A stretch of 64,000 nucleotides of DNA from Chrysomallon squamiferum (lineage: Eukaryota; Mollusca; Gastropoda; Neomphalida; Peltospiridae), in NCBI GenBank assembly GCA_012295275.1, contig CM022665.1, forward strand, positions 35,606,022 to 35,670,021. Direction: 5' to 3'. Shown here piece after piece: positions 13,028 through 24,103 of the stretch; positions within the stretch are counted from its first letter, which is position 1; each line of letters opens with the position of its first letter. The position numbers and the translations under genes are program-made. The notes under the pieces were generated by a model, which saw only the letters and a list, made by a program, of their open reading frames with translations, was not told the origin of the DNA and ran no database searches.

Positions 13028-13457
13028 AAATTAAAAAAAAAAAATCACTTTTCTTCTTTTGAAAATTAACACAGTTTGTACACTTACTCTGTCGGTGATC
13101 GGATTTTTAGTGATCTGCCTTCATTTCTTTGGGACTTATTTACACACGTAATTTGTTGGTAAACTCTAACGAGGTAATAATATCTAACATCACACAATGG
13201 TACTTAAATTAAAATTCCCATCTGTAAGAAGAAGACGTCAGTGATGCTACCATAGATCACTGAATGTGAATTGTAATTATTTTAATAAAAACCTATTTTT
13301 ATGAACTTTTTACCTAAAGTAAGCGTCATTCTACAATTTACAAACTAATTAGTCCCTAATTTACAATACTTAGTTTGATTTGAACTTTTGGCTGACGATT
13401 GAAACATATCTCACCCCGGCATTATGATTACTATGATAGTAATTAATTAATTTAATA

Positions 13458-13513
<56 letters not shown>

Positions 13514-13896
13514 CAACAACAACAACAACAACAACTGCAACAACAACAACAACAACAACAATAATAATAATAACAATAAATTGTTTTCAGAATTAATGGA
13601 GAAAAAACGGAACATATTTATTTCCTTAAGTAATATGGTACTGGTATTAGTTTTAAAATCATTTTGTTATATGTCAGGAAAAGAAATGAAACAAGAAGGT
13701 CCTTTCCGTATTTGCTTAAAAAAAAAACAAATACTAATAATTAGTCAGTAAAAAAATTATTGTCATCAATCTGAAACAAATTATAAGGTCAAAGTAAACT
13801 GATCGATTTCAAATCAATCAGCTTACCCAGAAGTTCAACATAAGTGACATTCTATTTATTGTGACCTCACGACGAAGTTAAGTAATACATTTTGTG

Positions 13897-13904
13897 TATA
13901 AATA
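13897..13904 (+). promoter_or_regulatory. TATA box of gene C
   Basis: TATAAATA with the same GGGCGGGAAAGAGAACACTT context as gene B. The noncoding exon would end at 13949 before GTAAGT, with the acceptor TTTGTAG at 14287. The promoter appears intact, so the frameshifted copy may still be transcribed. Confidence 0.7.
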
Positions 13905-14296
13905 GGGCGGGAAAGAGAACACTTTAGATTACTTCTGAAAAGCAACACAGTAAGTAAACTTGACAAATATTTGCACTTTGTTTCTTTCATTAATTACTAA
14001 TGGAATGATAAAATATCTATTAGCTTAAATGATTTTTGTATATTTGTTTTTAAGTTAAATCAATAAAAGTTAACTTCGAAATAAAATTATAGCGTGTCTA
14101 AAATCTAACAGTTTTCGAATTTTCCTTTCTGAATTGTATTTTGATGAGAAACAATTTCACTCAGTATTTTATGCAGTTCGACTAACAATAATGAATTGCT
14201 AGTATATGCATTTGAATGATATTCTCACTACGTTATATACCTTACTTAAAATTTGCAAGTTTACGATAATAAATCTATTTTTTGTAGCCATTTACA

Positions 14297-14679
14297 ATGA
14301 TGAAAGCTATCTTCGCCGTTCTTGCCATCTGCTTGTCTGTTGCCTGTGCCGGGCAAAGCTATTATGGATATTACGGAAAAGGTAATGGAGGTTTAGGCGG
14401 ATGGGGTGGAGGACACGGTGGAGGATGGGGAGGTTTCGGGGGAGGACACGGCGGAGGTTGGGGAGGATTCGGAGGGGACACGGAGGTGGATGGGGAGGAT
14501 TTGGAGGAGGACACGGAGGTGGATGGGGAGGATTCGGAGGAGGAAAAGGCGGACACGGAGGAGGATGGGGAGGATACGGGGGCGGTTATGGAGGAGGATA
14601 TGGAGGATACGGAGGCGGATACGGGGGCGGATTCGGAGGATATGGAAACCAATACGGAAGCGGATATAACACATATTGA
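14297..14679 (+). pseudogene. Frameshifted duplicate of glycine-rich gene B (gene C)
   Basis: The first 60 residues are identical to gene B (signal peptide, SYYGYYGKG, then GGHGGGWGGF repeats). A run of five G in gene B (9880s) is four G here near 14475, deleting one base. The frame then passes from Gly repeats into an acidic Asp/Glu/Thr repeat (motifs such as EDTEVDGED). Unspliced, that frame runs to a stop at 14708-14710. If the conserved 3'UTR intron (14684-15145) is removed, it continues for 20 codons into the terminal exon and stops at 15206-15208, giving about 149 residues. The original stop position is 14677-14679. Explanations are a new pseudogene, a sequencing error in a G run, or a real protein with a novel acidic tail. 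I favour one of the first two. Confidence 0.8.
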
Positions 14680-15145
14680 GAAGGTGACCAAATATTTATC
14701 ACACAGTTAATTAATGAGTCTACAAAATTTCACTTCCGTACTTGCATAATGCATTTACTTATTTGTATTTCTGATCTGTACACTGTTTCAGCTAACACTT
14801 GTAGTCTGTGCCTGCAACTGGCTGTGTGACAAAAAGCTCACTAAAGACCTAAGTATCGACGGGTACATCAGTATCACACTACTAAACAGGAAATAAATGA
14901 ACTAAACAGTAAAGTAAGGGTGTTAATACTAAAAGGTGAGCTTTTAGTAAAACTAAAAGAATGAACTTAGTAGTTTCATGTACGACACTTAAGTTTAACA
15001 CTGTTTTTTTTTTTTTTTTTTTTTTTTGTTGTTGTTCTTTTATTTTTTATTTTTTTTTTTATTTTTTTTTTTTTTTTTATCTACTTTCATGGAAAGGACA
15101 GGAAGAATAACACACCTTTATGTATTAAATGTTTTATATTTTCAG

Positions 15146-15225
15146 ATAAAATCCAGGAACGTGAAAGGAGATCATATTCTCGTGTCGGAGAAAAATAAAA
15201 TGATATAATAAAGTTAAGATAATCG
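15146..15225 (+). other. 3'UTR terminal exon of gene C
   Basis: Preceded by TTTTCAG, identical to the gene B terminal exon, with AATAAA at 15207-15212. In the spliced, frameshifted transcript this exon would be partly coding, and its TAA stop overlaps the first bases of the polyadenylation signal. Confidence 0.65.
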
Positions 15226-15415
15226 ATGTTGTTTTTATTTCAACCTCCAATCACGGAACATAGTCAAAATATGATCATTATACAATAAATAAAAATATTA
15301 AGATATGCATTTAAATAAGTGTAAAATTTAATGTTTTCTCTTTTAATGATATTATGAAAGACAAGTTACAAACCGTAAAAAGACATAAATACAGAAAGAC
15401 AAAAGTACTTTCGTA

Positions 15416-16531
15416 TATTTATCACACAGTTAATTAATGAGTCTACAAAATTTCACTTCCGTACTTGCATTATGCATTTACTTATTTGTATTTCTGATCT
15501 GTACACTTTTTCAACTTACACAAATAACTGTGATAAAAAGCTGACTATAGGCCTAAGTATCAACGAGTTGTTCGGTATGGTACTGATGTTTCCAGGATAT
15601 AATAACTTTAATCAGTGAATAAGTGAACGTAATAGTAAAACAATGAAATTAATATTTTGTTTAGATGTATATACCACACTTATAGTATATTCTTTAGAAA
15701 TACGTTTAACTCGTGGAAAAGATAGAAAAAATAATACACCTGTATGTATTAATGAGTCTGTGTTCCTCTTGTAATTATTGTTATCTTCTTTTCTGTTTCA
15801 TTTTCATTGAGATTTTTTTGTTGTTTTTTTTTTTTTTTTTTTTTTTTTAGGTAAGATACATGAACGTGAAAGGACATCATATTGTCGTGACTGAAAAAAT
15901 AAAATGATATAATAAAGTCCAGATATTGGCTGTTGTTTTTATTTTAAGTGTAGTTATATTTTTTAGTCTGTCAACATGGGCAAAATAGCATATATATATA
16001 CACACCATATCAAATATATTAATATATTGTTTTTGCATTTTAAAATTAATGTTTTTTCAGAAATATGAAAGACAAGTTAGAAACCGTAAAAGACATAAAT
16101 ATATACATACGTACGTACGTCGTACATCAGTACATAGATATATTCAGATATACATACGTACTTACATGTACCTATGTACATCTATTCATTTTTAGATATA
16201 TGCATATTAAATGCACAGCTGCTTATGTACGTAAATAAATCGGAGATGTGAAACAGATTACGAAATATATGTAAGTTTATCTATTTTTTTATTATTTTTT
16301 TGTTTTGTTATTATTGTTTTTGTTGGTGTTTTAGAGCAGCTTTATCAGCTGATATGAAGTAGTGTACAGTTTGATGTCTTTGATAACCTCCTAATACAAT
16401 TTTTAAAATAAATATGAATACAAATGTGACGGAACAGTTTTAATTTAGAATTTGAAAATGTGAAATGGAGAAAAAGTCATTGATTTCTCTGAAAGAAAAT
16501 CTGCTTTTATAAGAATTAGGTGACCAAGTTC
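15416..16531. repeat. Older paralogous block, copy 2 (gene 3' end only)
   Basis: Diverged copy of 10097-11177, joined directly to the end of the young duplication. It contains the 3'UTR intron region, a terminal exon and downstream spacer, but no coding exon. The natural reading is that a recombination event replaced the coding part of an older gene copy with the young duplicate. Confidence 0.75.
15851..15930 (+). pseudogene. Orphan 3'UTR terminal exon
   Basis: After a T-rich tract and TTTAG acceptor (15850) comes a diverged version of the family's terminal exon: GTGAAAGGA and ATCATATT are kept, and AATAAA sits at 15911-15916. No glycine-rich coding exon remains directly upstream that is not already served by the exon at 15146, though it could act as an alternative terminal exon for gene C. 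Confidence 0.65.
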
Positions 16532-19140
16532 TTATATCACATCATCATTTCATTCTTAGTTTTTACAAAGTATTGTTGTTGTTTGTTTGTTTGTTTTTCA
16601 ACGCCTTATAAACCATAATAGTTCCATACTGGCGTATAATACTCTGGAAAAAAAATTAAAAATTAAAAAATGTATTACACTTTAATTTCTCGGGCAATGA
16701 TCTGACATTCCATTCGTTTTGGTTGTCAGTTCACTGTCAGCATGCACTGTGTACAGAAGTTGGTGAATAATCAATACAGTTTGTTTATTCTTTGTGTCAA
16801 ATAATTCAAATGGAACATTATATCAGTTCTTTTATTTTAATAAAAGTTTTGTGGATCTCAGTAATGTTTGAGATTTAACTTTGCGCCTGTTGATGATATA
16901 GATGAAAAAATAAACTGTCTCAGACATTAGGAAAATTACCCTGGAGTACTGCTGATTTCTAGCAGGCCATGTCGCATTCAGTGGGTCACTGACAAGAAAA
17001 AAAATGCAACACTAAATACTGATATGTATGGACCACATAAAGTTTCCTAGTACGTTATAGTCTCTTTATTTGGCAACATAACTAATATAATGTTATGTGA
17101 ATGCCAAATTTCTTCAAAAAATATAATAATAATAATAAAAATAATAATGTCTTGGCTTAAACTTTTGCAGATAACCAGTATTAAACCACTGGCATACATT
17201 ATATACAAAAATTATCTTTGTAACATTTTCATACAAAAATTTTGTACATGATTGTATTTCTAGGTTTTATAACGTTTTGGGTTATTGTTGATATTAGAAT
17301 ATGTCTCATATGTTTCTCTCTCTTTCTGTTTATATCTGTGTTTTTTGTATATGAGCAAATGTTAGAAGGAATACAATAATAAGTGAGTGCGACAGAGATA
17401 ATCTATTTGTATGTGAATTTGGAAAAATTATTGATGAAGTAGTAATAAATTTAATATATATCAAACAAAAGAGTCAACTGAAAATTATCAGGTAATAATT
17501 TATAAAATATGGTATTATGTATAAATTTCTGCAGTAACAATTAGCTTAGCAACAGCTTACCTAAAATATTATTTAAATCATTTAAAATCGATTCTTAATA
17601 TTTAAATACCTAATCACTAATTCCAAATACAAAATTAATATTTCAGCAAAGATTTAAGTAATAATATGAAATGTAGGAACCATCACCGGGTTTGTGAGAA
17701 CTGTAATATAATATATTCAAAGATAAGTATGTGTAAGAAATAAATGTATATCTTTATAAGATAATTACGTTTAAGAAATAAATATTTATGTTTATAAGAT
17801 AATTATTTTTAAGAAATAAATGTATATATTTTTATATAAGATAATTATGTTTAAGAAATAAGTATATATTTTTATAAGATAATTATGTTTAAGAAATAAA
17901 TATATATTTTTATAAGACAATTACGTTTAAGAAATCTATATATATTTTTATAAGATAATTATGTTTAAGAAATAAATATATATATTTTTATAAGATAATT
18001 ATGTTTAAGAAATAAATGTATATATTTTTATATAGAATAATTCTGCTTAAGAAATAAATATATATTTTTATAAGATAATTATGTTTAAGAAATTAGTATA
18101 TTTGTTATACTTTGCTTGGGAGAAGATATATTGTAATATTAAACAGAAGTTGTTTGTTCTCTCCCAGGGATGGATTTGGAATGTCAGACAGCATGGAGAA
18201 CGCCATAGTTAGTGACGGACATAGCTTTTGAGAGATGATGATAATGATGATGATGGTCTTGATGATGATGTGTGTATTAATTTGAGGCAGATAGAGAGAA
18301 AATCTTTTAGGTATGTATGTTTTTAAAAGAAAGAGAAATTGTATCTGCGAGAGAGAGAATATGTTTGTGTTATGTAGATCAGAGAGAAAGTATGTGTCTA
18401 AGTGTGTGTGTGGGGGGGTGTGCGTTATAAATTTAAAACGAGAGTTTGTGCGTGATAGAGAATGAATATCGACTAGATAAAGTGTAAATGTATGTGAGTA
18501 TGTGTGCTTATGCGTGTATGCGTGCTACAGAAAGAAACTTTATATGATAGGGTGAGAATTAGTTTGTGCATGTTTTTATATACCGTGCACGAAAGAGAAA
18601 ATATTTGGATTATAAGCAAGAGTTTCTACGTGTCCGGAAAAAATACTTAAATCTTAGTATTTTGTACTCATGTTTAAGACTTTCTATGCAATTCGTGGAA
18701 TATGATGTTTCAGTATGTTTTAAAATGACAGAAGATAAAGCAAAAACAACTGTTAAATATTGACAGTTTTATTATATTAATTCATTATTTAATTCTGTTA
18801 CAGAATCAAAGTGTTACAATATTTTCTCCAAGTTATTAGACCGCGTCTGTAAAAAAAAAAAAAAAAAAAAAAAACAGTATTAATGATAAATAAAAAAACA
18901 AAAAAAACCCATCATCAGTGAGTTAGGTGAATGTAAATAAATCTAAAGATTTGGAGTTATTTATATTTCTCATTAATCTGCAGCAGAAAAATGTTACGAC
19001 TTTTCAGTTATAATGCATACAGTTGAGTTGATAAATTAAAATCATCCAGTTTATTATAACTGGTTTGTTGTGTTCCGTAATTTTTTAATTATAGATTAAA
19101 TTAAATCATACTGATAAATAATAAACTAAATTTATTTCTC
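16532..19140. other. Intergenic with minisatellite; no gene seen
   Basis: AT-rich spacer. It holds the tandem repeat at 17720-18105, a GATGAT run near 18236-18268, GT/GA-rich stretches at 18280-18560 and a poly-A tract near 18851-18874. I see no supported exon. Confidence 0.6.
17720..18105. repeat. AT-rich minisatellite, about 38-45 bp unit
   Basis: Roughly nine to ten imperfect head-to-tail copies of a unit reading TTTAAGAAATAAATATAT, then TTTTTATAAGATAATTATG. Copies vary by a few bases and by the length of the TA stretch. Every unit contains AATAAA, so on the plus strand the array carries many potential polyadenylation signals. Confidence 0.9.
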
Positions 19141-19201
19141 ACTAAAAACAATTTTATTTTTTCAGTATTTTTAAAAGCACTGAAAGATCGCCTTACGATG
19201 T
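19140..19201 (-). other. 3'UTR terminal exon of gene D
   Basis: On the minus strand, possible acceptors are TTACAG ending at 19202 and TTTCAG ending at 19180. Both precede ATACTGAAAAAATAAAAT, which matches the family terminal exon (GTGACTGAAAAAATAAAATG at 15851). AATAAA is the complement of 19153-19158. Boundaries are uncertain. Confidence 0.55.
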
Positions 19202-19249
19202 CTGTAATAATATTGTCCCATTTGTTTGTAAAATATTTTTCTTACCTTT

Positions 19250-19669
19250 TCAGTAGGCATTGTACCCGCCATATCCGCCTCCATGTCCGCCTCCGTATCC
19301 GCCTCCGTATCCGCCTCCGTATCCACCTCCGTATCCGCCTCCGTATCCACCTCCGTATCCACCTCCGTATCCGCCGCCGTAACCTCCGTGTCCTCCCCAA
19401 CCTCCGTGTCCTCCCCATCCTCCTCCAACTCCTCCCCATCCTCCTCCGTGTCCTCCTCCAACTCCTCCCCATCCTCCTCCGTGTCCTCCTCCAACTCCTC
19501 CCCATCCTCCTCCGTGTCCTCCTCCATATCCTCCCCATCCTCCTTTTCCGTATCCGCCCCAACCACCGCCGAAGCCACCCTTCCCATTTCCCCAGCCGCC
19601 GTAATAACTTGGTACGGCTAAGGCAACTGTTAAGCACATGGCAAGAACGACGAAAACTGCTTTAATCAT
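19250..19669 (-). CDS. Small secreted glycine-rich protein (gene D)
   Basis: The 139-residue minus-strand product has a signal peptide (Met-Ile-Lys-Ala leader, hydrophobic core, AVALAVP near residues 15-20). Then comes SYYGGWGNGKGGF, about four GGHGGGWGGV units and a long GGYGGGYGGG run, ending in YNAY. It is clearly of the same family as genes A to C but in opposite orientation, with Val replacing Phe in the Trp-containing repeat. The start lies two bases after a TTTCTCAG acceptor (19672-19673). After the TGA stop, AAAG is followed by GTAAG (donor at 19245), the same post-stop intron position as in genes A and B, but here the intron would be very short (44 or 66 bp). The terminal exon carries ACTGAAAAAATAAAAT, matching the other family terminal exons. 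Likely a structural secreted protein; function not known. Confidence 0.92.
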   Translation of the reverse strand: MIKAVFVVLAMCLTVALAVPSYYGGWGNGKGGFGGGWGGYGKGGWGGYGGGHGGGWGGVGGGHGGGWGGVGGGHGGGWGGVGGGWGGHGGWGGHGGYGGGYGGGYGGGYGGGYGGGYGGGYGGGYGGGHGGGYGGYNAY

Positions 19670-20310
19670 TGCTGAGAAAGGAAAAAAAGGCGAATATGAG
19701 AACCAACCCTGTTTATAAAAGCATGTTTTATCAGTGTTAGAACTGTTTAATTAAGAAAATATCCTAAATATTTATCAAATTTTATTCATCGAAAAACATT
19801 GTATTAATATTATAAAGTTTATTCAGTTCTCAAAATATCTTCTAGTTTATGAAATTCGTGTTTTAAAATGGTAAAGGTCGTTTTGTTATTTCATAAATAT
19901 AGAATTAAATGTTTTTTAGTTATCACACAGTAGGTTATATTGAATATACATGTATGTATGCATATAGATATAGATATAGATATAAACTCATTTGCAATGA
20001 ATAAATTCTTTCCTACAGTTAAAGAATTAGAAGATTAAACATATAGTTTCCTGGTATTTCATATGCAGTGACATTTCTTTATATTAGTTTCGACCTTTTT
20101 TCTAAAGTTAATGCTACAAGAAAAAGAAAATTAAAATTTTTCCTGTCAGAACTTATTACGGTATTTCCAAAAAAGTATTTTAAAAATGAATTTATCGTTT
20201 GCACATCGTTAACTTACTAATTAGTTAAATGATAAAAAAAAAAACCTGGTATACTTACTTACTTAGTGTTGATCAAATGATAAGAATAATTTTTAACTTA
20301 TTCGACTTCG

Positions 20311-20320
20311 TATTTATATA
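20311..20320 (-). promoter_or_regulatory. TATA box of gene D
   Basis: TATATAAATA on the minus strand is followed by a stretch ending AACACTAA and a GTAAGT donor (repeated GTAAGTAAGT, about 20253-20262). This gives the same TATA, short noncoding exon and intron layout as genes B and C. The intron to 19672 would be about 590 bp. Confidence 0.65.
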
Positions 20321-21076
20321 GAAACGTTTTGCAAAATGTCAGTGCCAGGGTTACTGACAGATCACTTTAATCAGAGTATCGCTTGTACTTCCGTACAAAT
20401 TGATTGATTTCTAACAGATTAACCTTGATTTAACCGTTAAGTAGATTTCTAAGAACAATAATGTTTAACCTTGAGCAACTAATTGTTTTTTAGGTCTTTG
20501 TTGGAATGCGACAGAAAACTCATTTGTATATGACAGATGATGTAAAAAACTGAATAAATATTTGTCATCGAATCAGGGATTAAGTCCACTTTCAAACAAG
20601 CAATGAAAATTAAAATGCATTTAATCTTTTTAAATTTTTATACATTGACAAAAATAGGCTACATAAAGACCACCACAACCACCTGTCACAGCTGTCAGTG
20701 TTTACCGATAAGTACCTAAGCACCATTATCTTAGTTACAGCATAATGAAATAGGAGGGATATCAAAATGAAGTTTAAAATGTTACGTTATACGTGGTTCC
20801 ATGTGAAGGCTGAAATTTCTTTAACATGTCAGCATATTCAGTTATTATTAGGTTTAAGAATTTTGTTTTATTAATATAGATACAAATATAATTTTAAAAG
20901 TAAACTGTTTTATTTATCTTTCAAGTAAAAATATATTTATTTACATTTATTTAAAAAAAGAAACGTGTTCTAAAGTTGCCTTTTAACCATTTCTGTAATG
21001 GTACAAATATCCAAGTGAAAATATTTTGTTTTATTTCTATTTTTTTATTTTAAATGTGCAAACAACAACAATATTA

Positions 21077-21097
21077 CTACTACTGCTGCTGGTGCTG

Positions 21098-21170
<73 letters not shown>

Positions 21171-21172
21171 TA
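21077..21172. repeat. ACT/AAT trinucleotide microsatellite
   Basis: ACT (with GCT interruptions) passes into AAT units. The Leu/Ile-rich open frame over it is an artefact. Confidence 0.9.
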
Positions 21173-22990
21173 GAGGAATTGCTATATATAATTAAAATAT
21201 ACACAGTATATTTGTTTGTTATTGTTCTTTTGTCTATTATTGTTGTTGTTCTTCTTCTTCTTAGTTTTATTATTATTATTATTATTATTATTAAGTTTGT
21301 TTATATGTTTTGTTATAACTTTTTAAATGTCCCATTCGTATAAATTAAATATCTCTGTCAACGACTGTTTTTATCCTGGAACTGTTGTATAACCGCAGTG
21401 TAGTTGTATTCTTCCCTGTTGATTATTCTTCAGGCGATTAAGTGAAATTTTCTCTAGGGCCCAACCTTGCCATGAACTGAATATTTACTATATATGTATA
21501 TAGTTGATCGTCCCGTAAACTTAGCTGATCAAATTGTCTCATTATGGTGAAACTAAATTAAAAGTTATACATCCATTACACTCCTTCCTTTGTAAATCTC
21601 TTGCTGTATCTATCTGACACAAACCAAAAAGATAAAGGAAAGAAATTTTCATACTCGATGGATGTTCCAAAATTAACTACGTGACATTAAATTCAATTTT
21701 TCTTTCATAATTACTCATAAAATGAAAATTTTATTATTGTACTGACCTATTTTGTTTCACAAATAATTAATTATTATACATTCGTTAGCGCTTTCGTTAA
21801 TTAACATCAGGAACTGCCCTATTCTTGAACTGAAAACCTTGAAGTTTTTCATCAGAATGAAAAACGAATACGATGAGTTGAGTGTATCCTGTTTGTCAGC
21901 ATAGGAGGTCAAACGAAAATGAGCTTTAAGAAGAAGCGGTTATGGCTGCAGTTCAGAACAGTATGAGATGGATAAATAAAAATACTTGTCTGATTTTATG
22001 ACATACTTCTTTTTTTTTTTTTATTTTTGGGGGGTATTTTTATTTTTTATTTTTTTATATATGATTATTTTGGCTTCTTTATTCCCTTACCAAAAGATTA
22101 AAAACTAAAAAAGTCCTTTGTTATAATGTGTTTGTAATAAGGAATTTAATTTCAGAACAAAATATTTCTCTTCCATAATTCAGTATATTTCTACCATATT
22201 CAGAGTAAAACAGAACTTCATGCATCATGGGCTTAATGTTTTAATAATTCGCTTTGGATATTTTGGATGCTACCTGGATTCTACGTTTATATAAATGTAT
22301 AGAACGAAGATCAAATCTAATGATTAAGATGTTAAAGGTTTGCACAAATGTCAGAACAAGTCGTTTTATATATTTTCAACTTTATCTTTGATTTTGAGCC
22401 CTTCTTGAGCATCGAACTCTGCGCCATCAGATGATGTCACCGAAGTATATGTAGTTCAAAATTATAAGTATTTGTAACTGCTTATTTTCTTTTACACTTG
22501 TTACAAGTTCTAAACAATGTCATATACACAGACAAAATAATTTCACATTAAATAGAGACGAACTATTTCCGTAGACTGGTTTTTGCCGGACATGATGAAA
22601 CGATAGCCAAGTAATGTGGGATGACATTAATAACCGAAAATCAGAACTATAACTCCAGCTGCATTTAGACAAATTCAATCAGTTGTGGCGAACGCTTTGC
22701 ATCGATCTGGTATTTGTAAATCATCGGTCCCGTAGGCCGATTGCAATCTCAGTTTTATTCGATTAGAGTACCATACTCCAACATGGCCGGGATTACTCCA
22801 ATTATCATCAACAGACATAAGTAGACGAATATAATTTGATTTACTTTCGCACGAACATACGAAGGAATCTCCAAAAGTTTTTAAATCTTTGTTCAGTACG
22901 TCAAAAGAATCTTTTGTTTTGATTTTTTGGTTTATCATTGAAACACATTATATATTTATCAAGAATTTAAAACATATAGCCTTCCATTGT

Positions 22991-22995
<5 letters not shown>

Positions 22996-23077
<82 letters not shown>
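22996..23077. repeat. CT dinucleotide microsatellite
   Basis: Uninterrupted TC/CT run of about 82 bp in a gene-free region. Confidence 0.97.
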
Positions 23078-23079
<2 letters not shown>

Positions 23080-23642
23080 ACGCATACACAGAAACGCCTC
23101 GTATTTACGTTATTTCTTAACCGAACTACTTTTGGAATAAATATAATTATTTTGACGAAAACTCACAGACATTTAATCAAGAAATGCTTTCAATATCTTA
23201 CTCTGATTTCAGCTTGATATCTGACCCAAACCAAACACAAGTTGTCTCAGGGATCAATTGTTTTTCCCAAGTTAGCCCGACAATGTAAAGATGATCTCTT
23301 GGTATTATCAGCAAAAACAATTTTTCCTATTCAAAGCTTTATCTATGGCAAACACAGACACATGTACAAACACTGATTACATATTATTTAACTTTACTCT
23401 TCCAAGATATTCATGGGGCTGTGACGGACTTGAACACTTGGCTGTGTAATCCATCAAGCTGTCTGGCACATTCTGTTTACCTTTCTTTTTGAGACAAAAC
23501 AAACATATTAATAGAATATGCTGATAGCACTAATTTTCAGACGCATAAGTATATAAAGTCACATCCATTCAATCAGATGTATGTATGTATGTATGTATAC
23601 ACATACATATTCAAAAACATACATAGGCTACATGCATGAATA

Positions 23643-23687
<45 letters not shown>

Positions 23688-24006
23688 CATATGTACATAT
23701 ACATAAATGTACACACATCCGCAAACACACACAGACATGCATACATTTATACATACATACATACAATTATTATCTCTACAGCCATTACTAATACCTTTTT
23801 TTATTAATAAAACAATAAAAAAAAAATACATTTAAAAGAAAATATAGTTATATCTTATAGAAGATGATAACAACAATCATTTAATATTTTTGCGTCAAGC
23901 TCTTTTAATATGTTTTCCAACAAATACAGATGATTATTAGTGAAGTTTGTACGAGTAACTCTCTTATTTTTAAATATCTGGCTATAATGTAGATGACGTG
24001 TTTCCG

Positions 24007-24103
24007 CATTTGTCCGTAGGGTTTTCATCAGTTATTCCTACGATATGCAGGCACTATCATTGCATAAAAACATCGGATGAAAACCTTTCAGCACTGACAA
24101 ATG
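24007..24103. repeat. Imperfect foldback element
   Basis: CATTTGTC-n-GGTTTTCATC at the left end is the approximate reverse complement of GATGAAAACC-n-GACAAATG at the right end, around a loop of roughly 45 bp. It could be a small MITE remnant or a structured RNA. I could not identify a target-site duplication. Confidence 0.45.

Larger units (their letters stand above)
13136..15415. repeat. Segmental duplication, copy 2 (contains gene C)
   Basis: Direct duplicate of 8535-10774. Besides substitutions it carries a longer poly-T/T-rich insertion in the 3'UTR intron (about 15003-15079), a shortened poly-A at about 13719, and the one-base deletion in the CDS. Its left edge abuts the 5' side of pseudogene E, and its right edge joins directly to the older paralogous block at 15416. 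Confidence 0.95.

Noticed and set aside
17720-18105. CRISPR-like array
   Set aside because: The units are contiguous tandem repeats with no unique spacers, in an animal genome.
22675-22938. 87-residue minus-strand open frame with mixed composition
   Set aside because: It is not a repeat translation and looks the most protein-like of the orphan frames, but I see no family resemblance, no convincing splice partners and no promoter. A protein search would decide.
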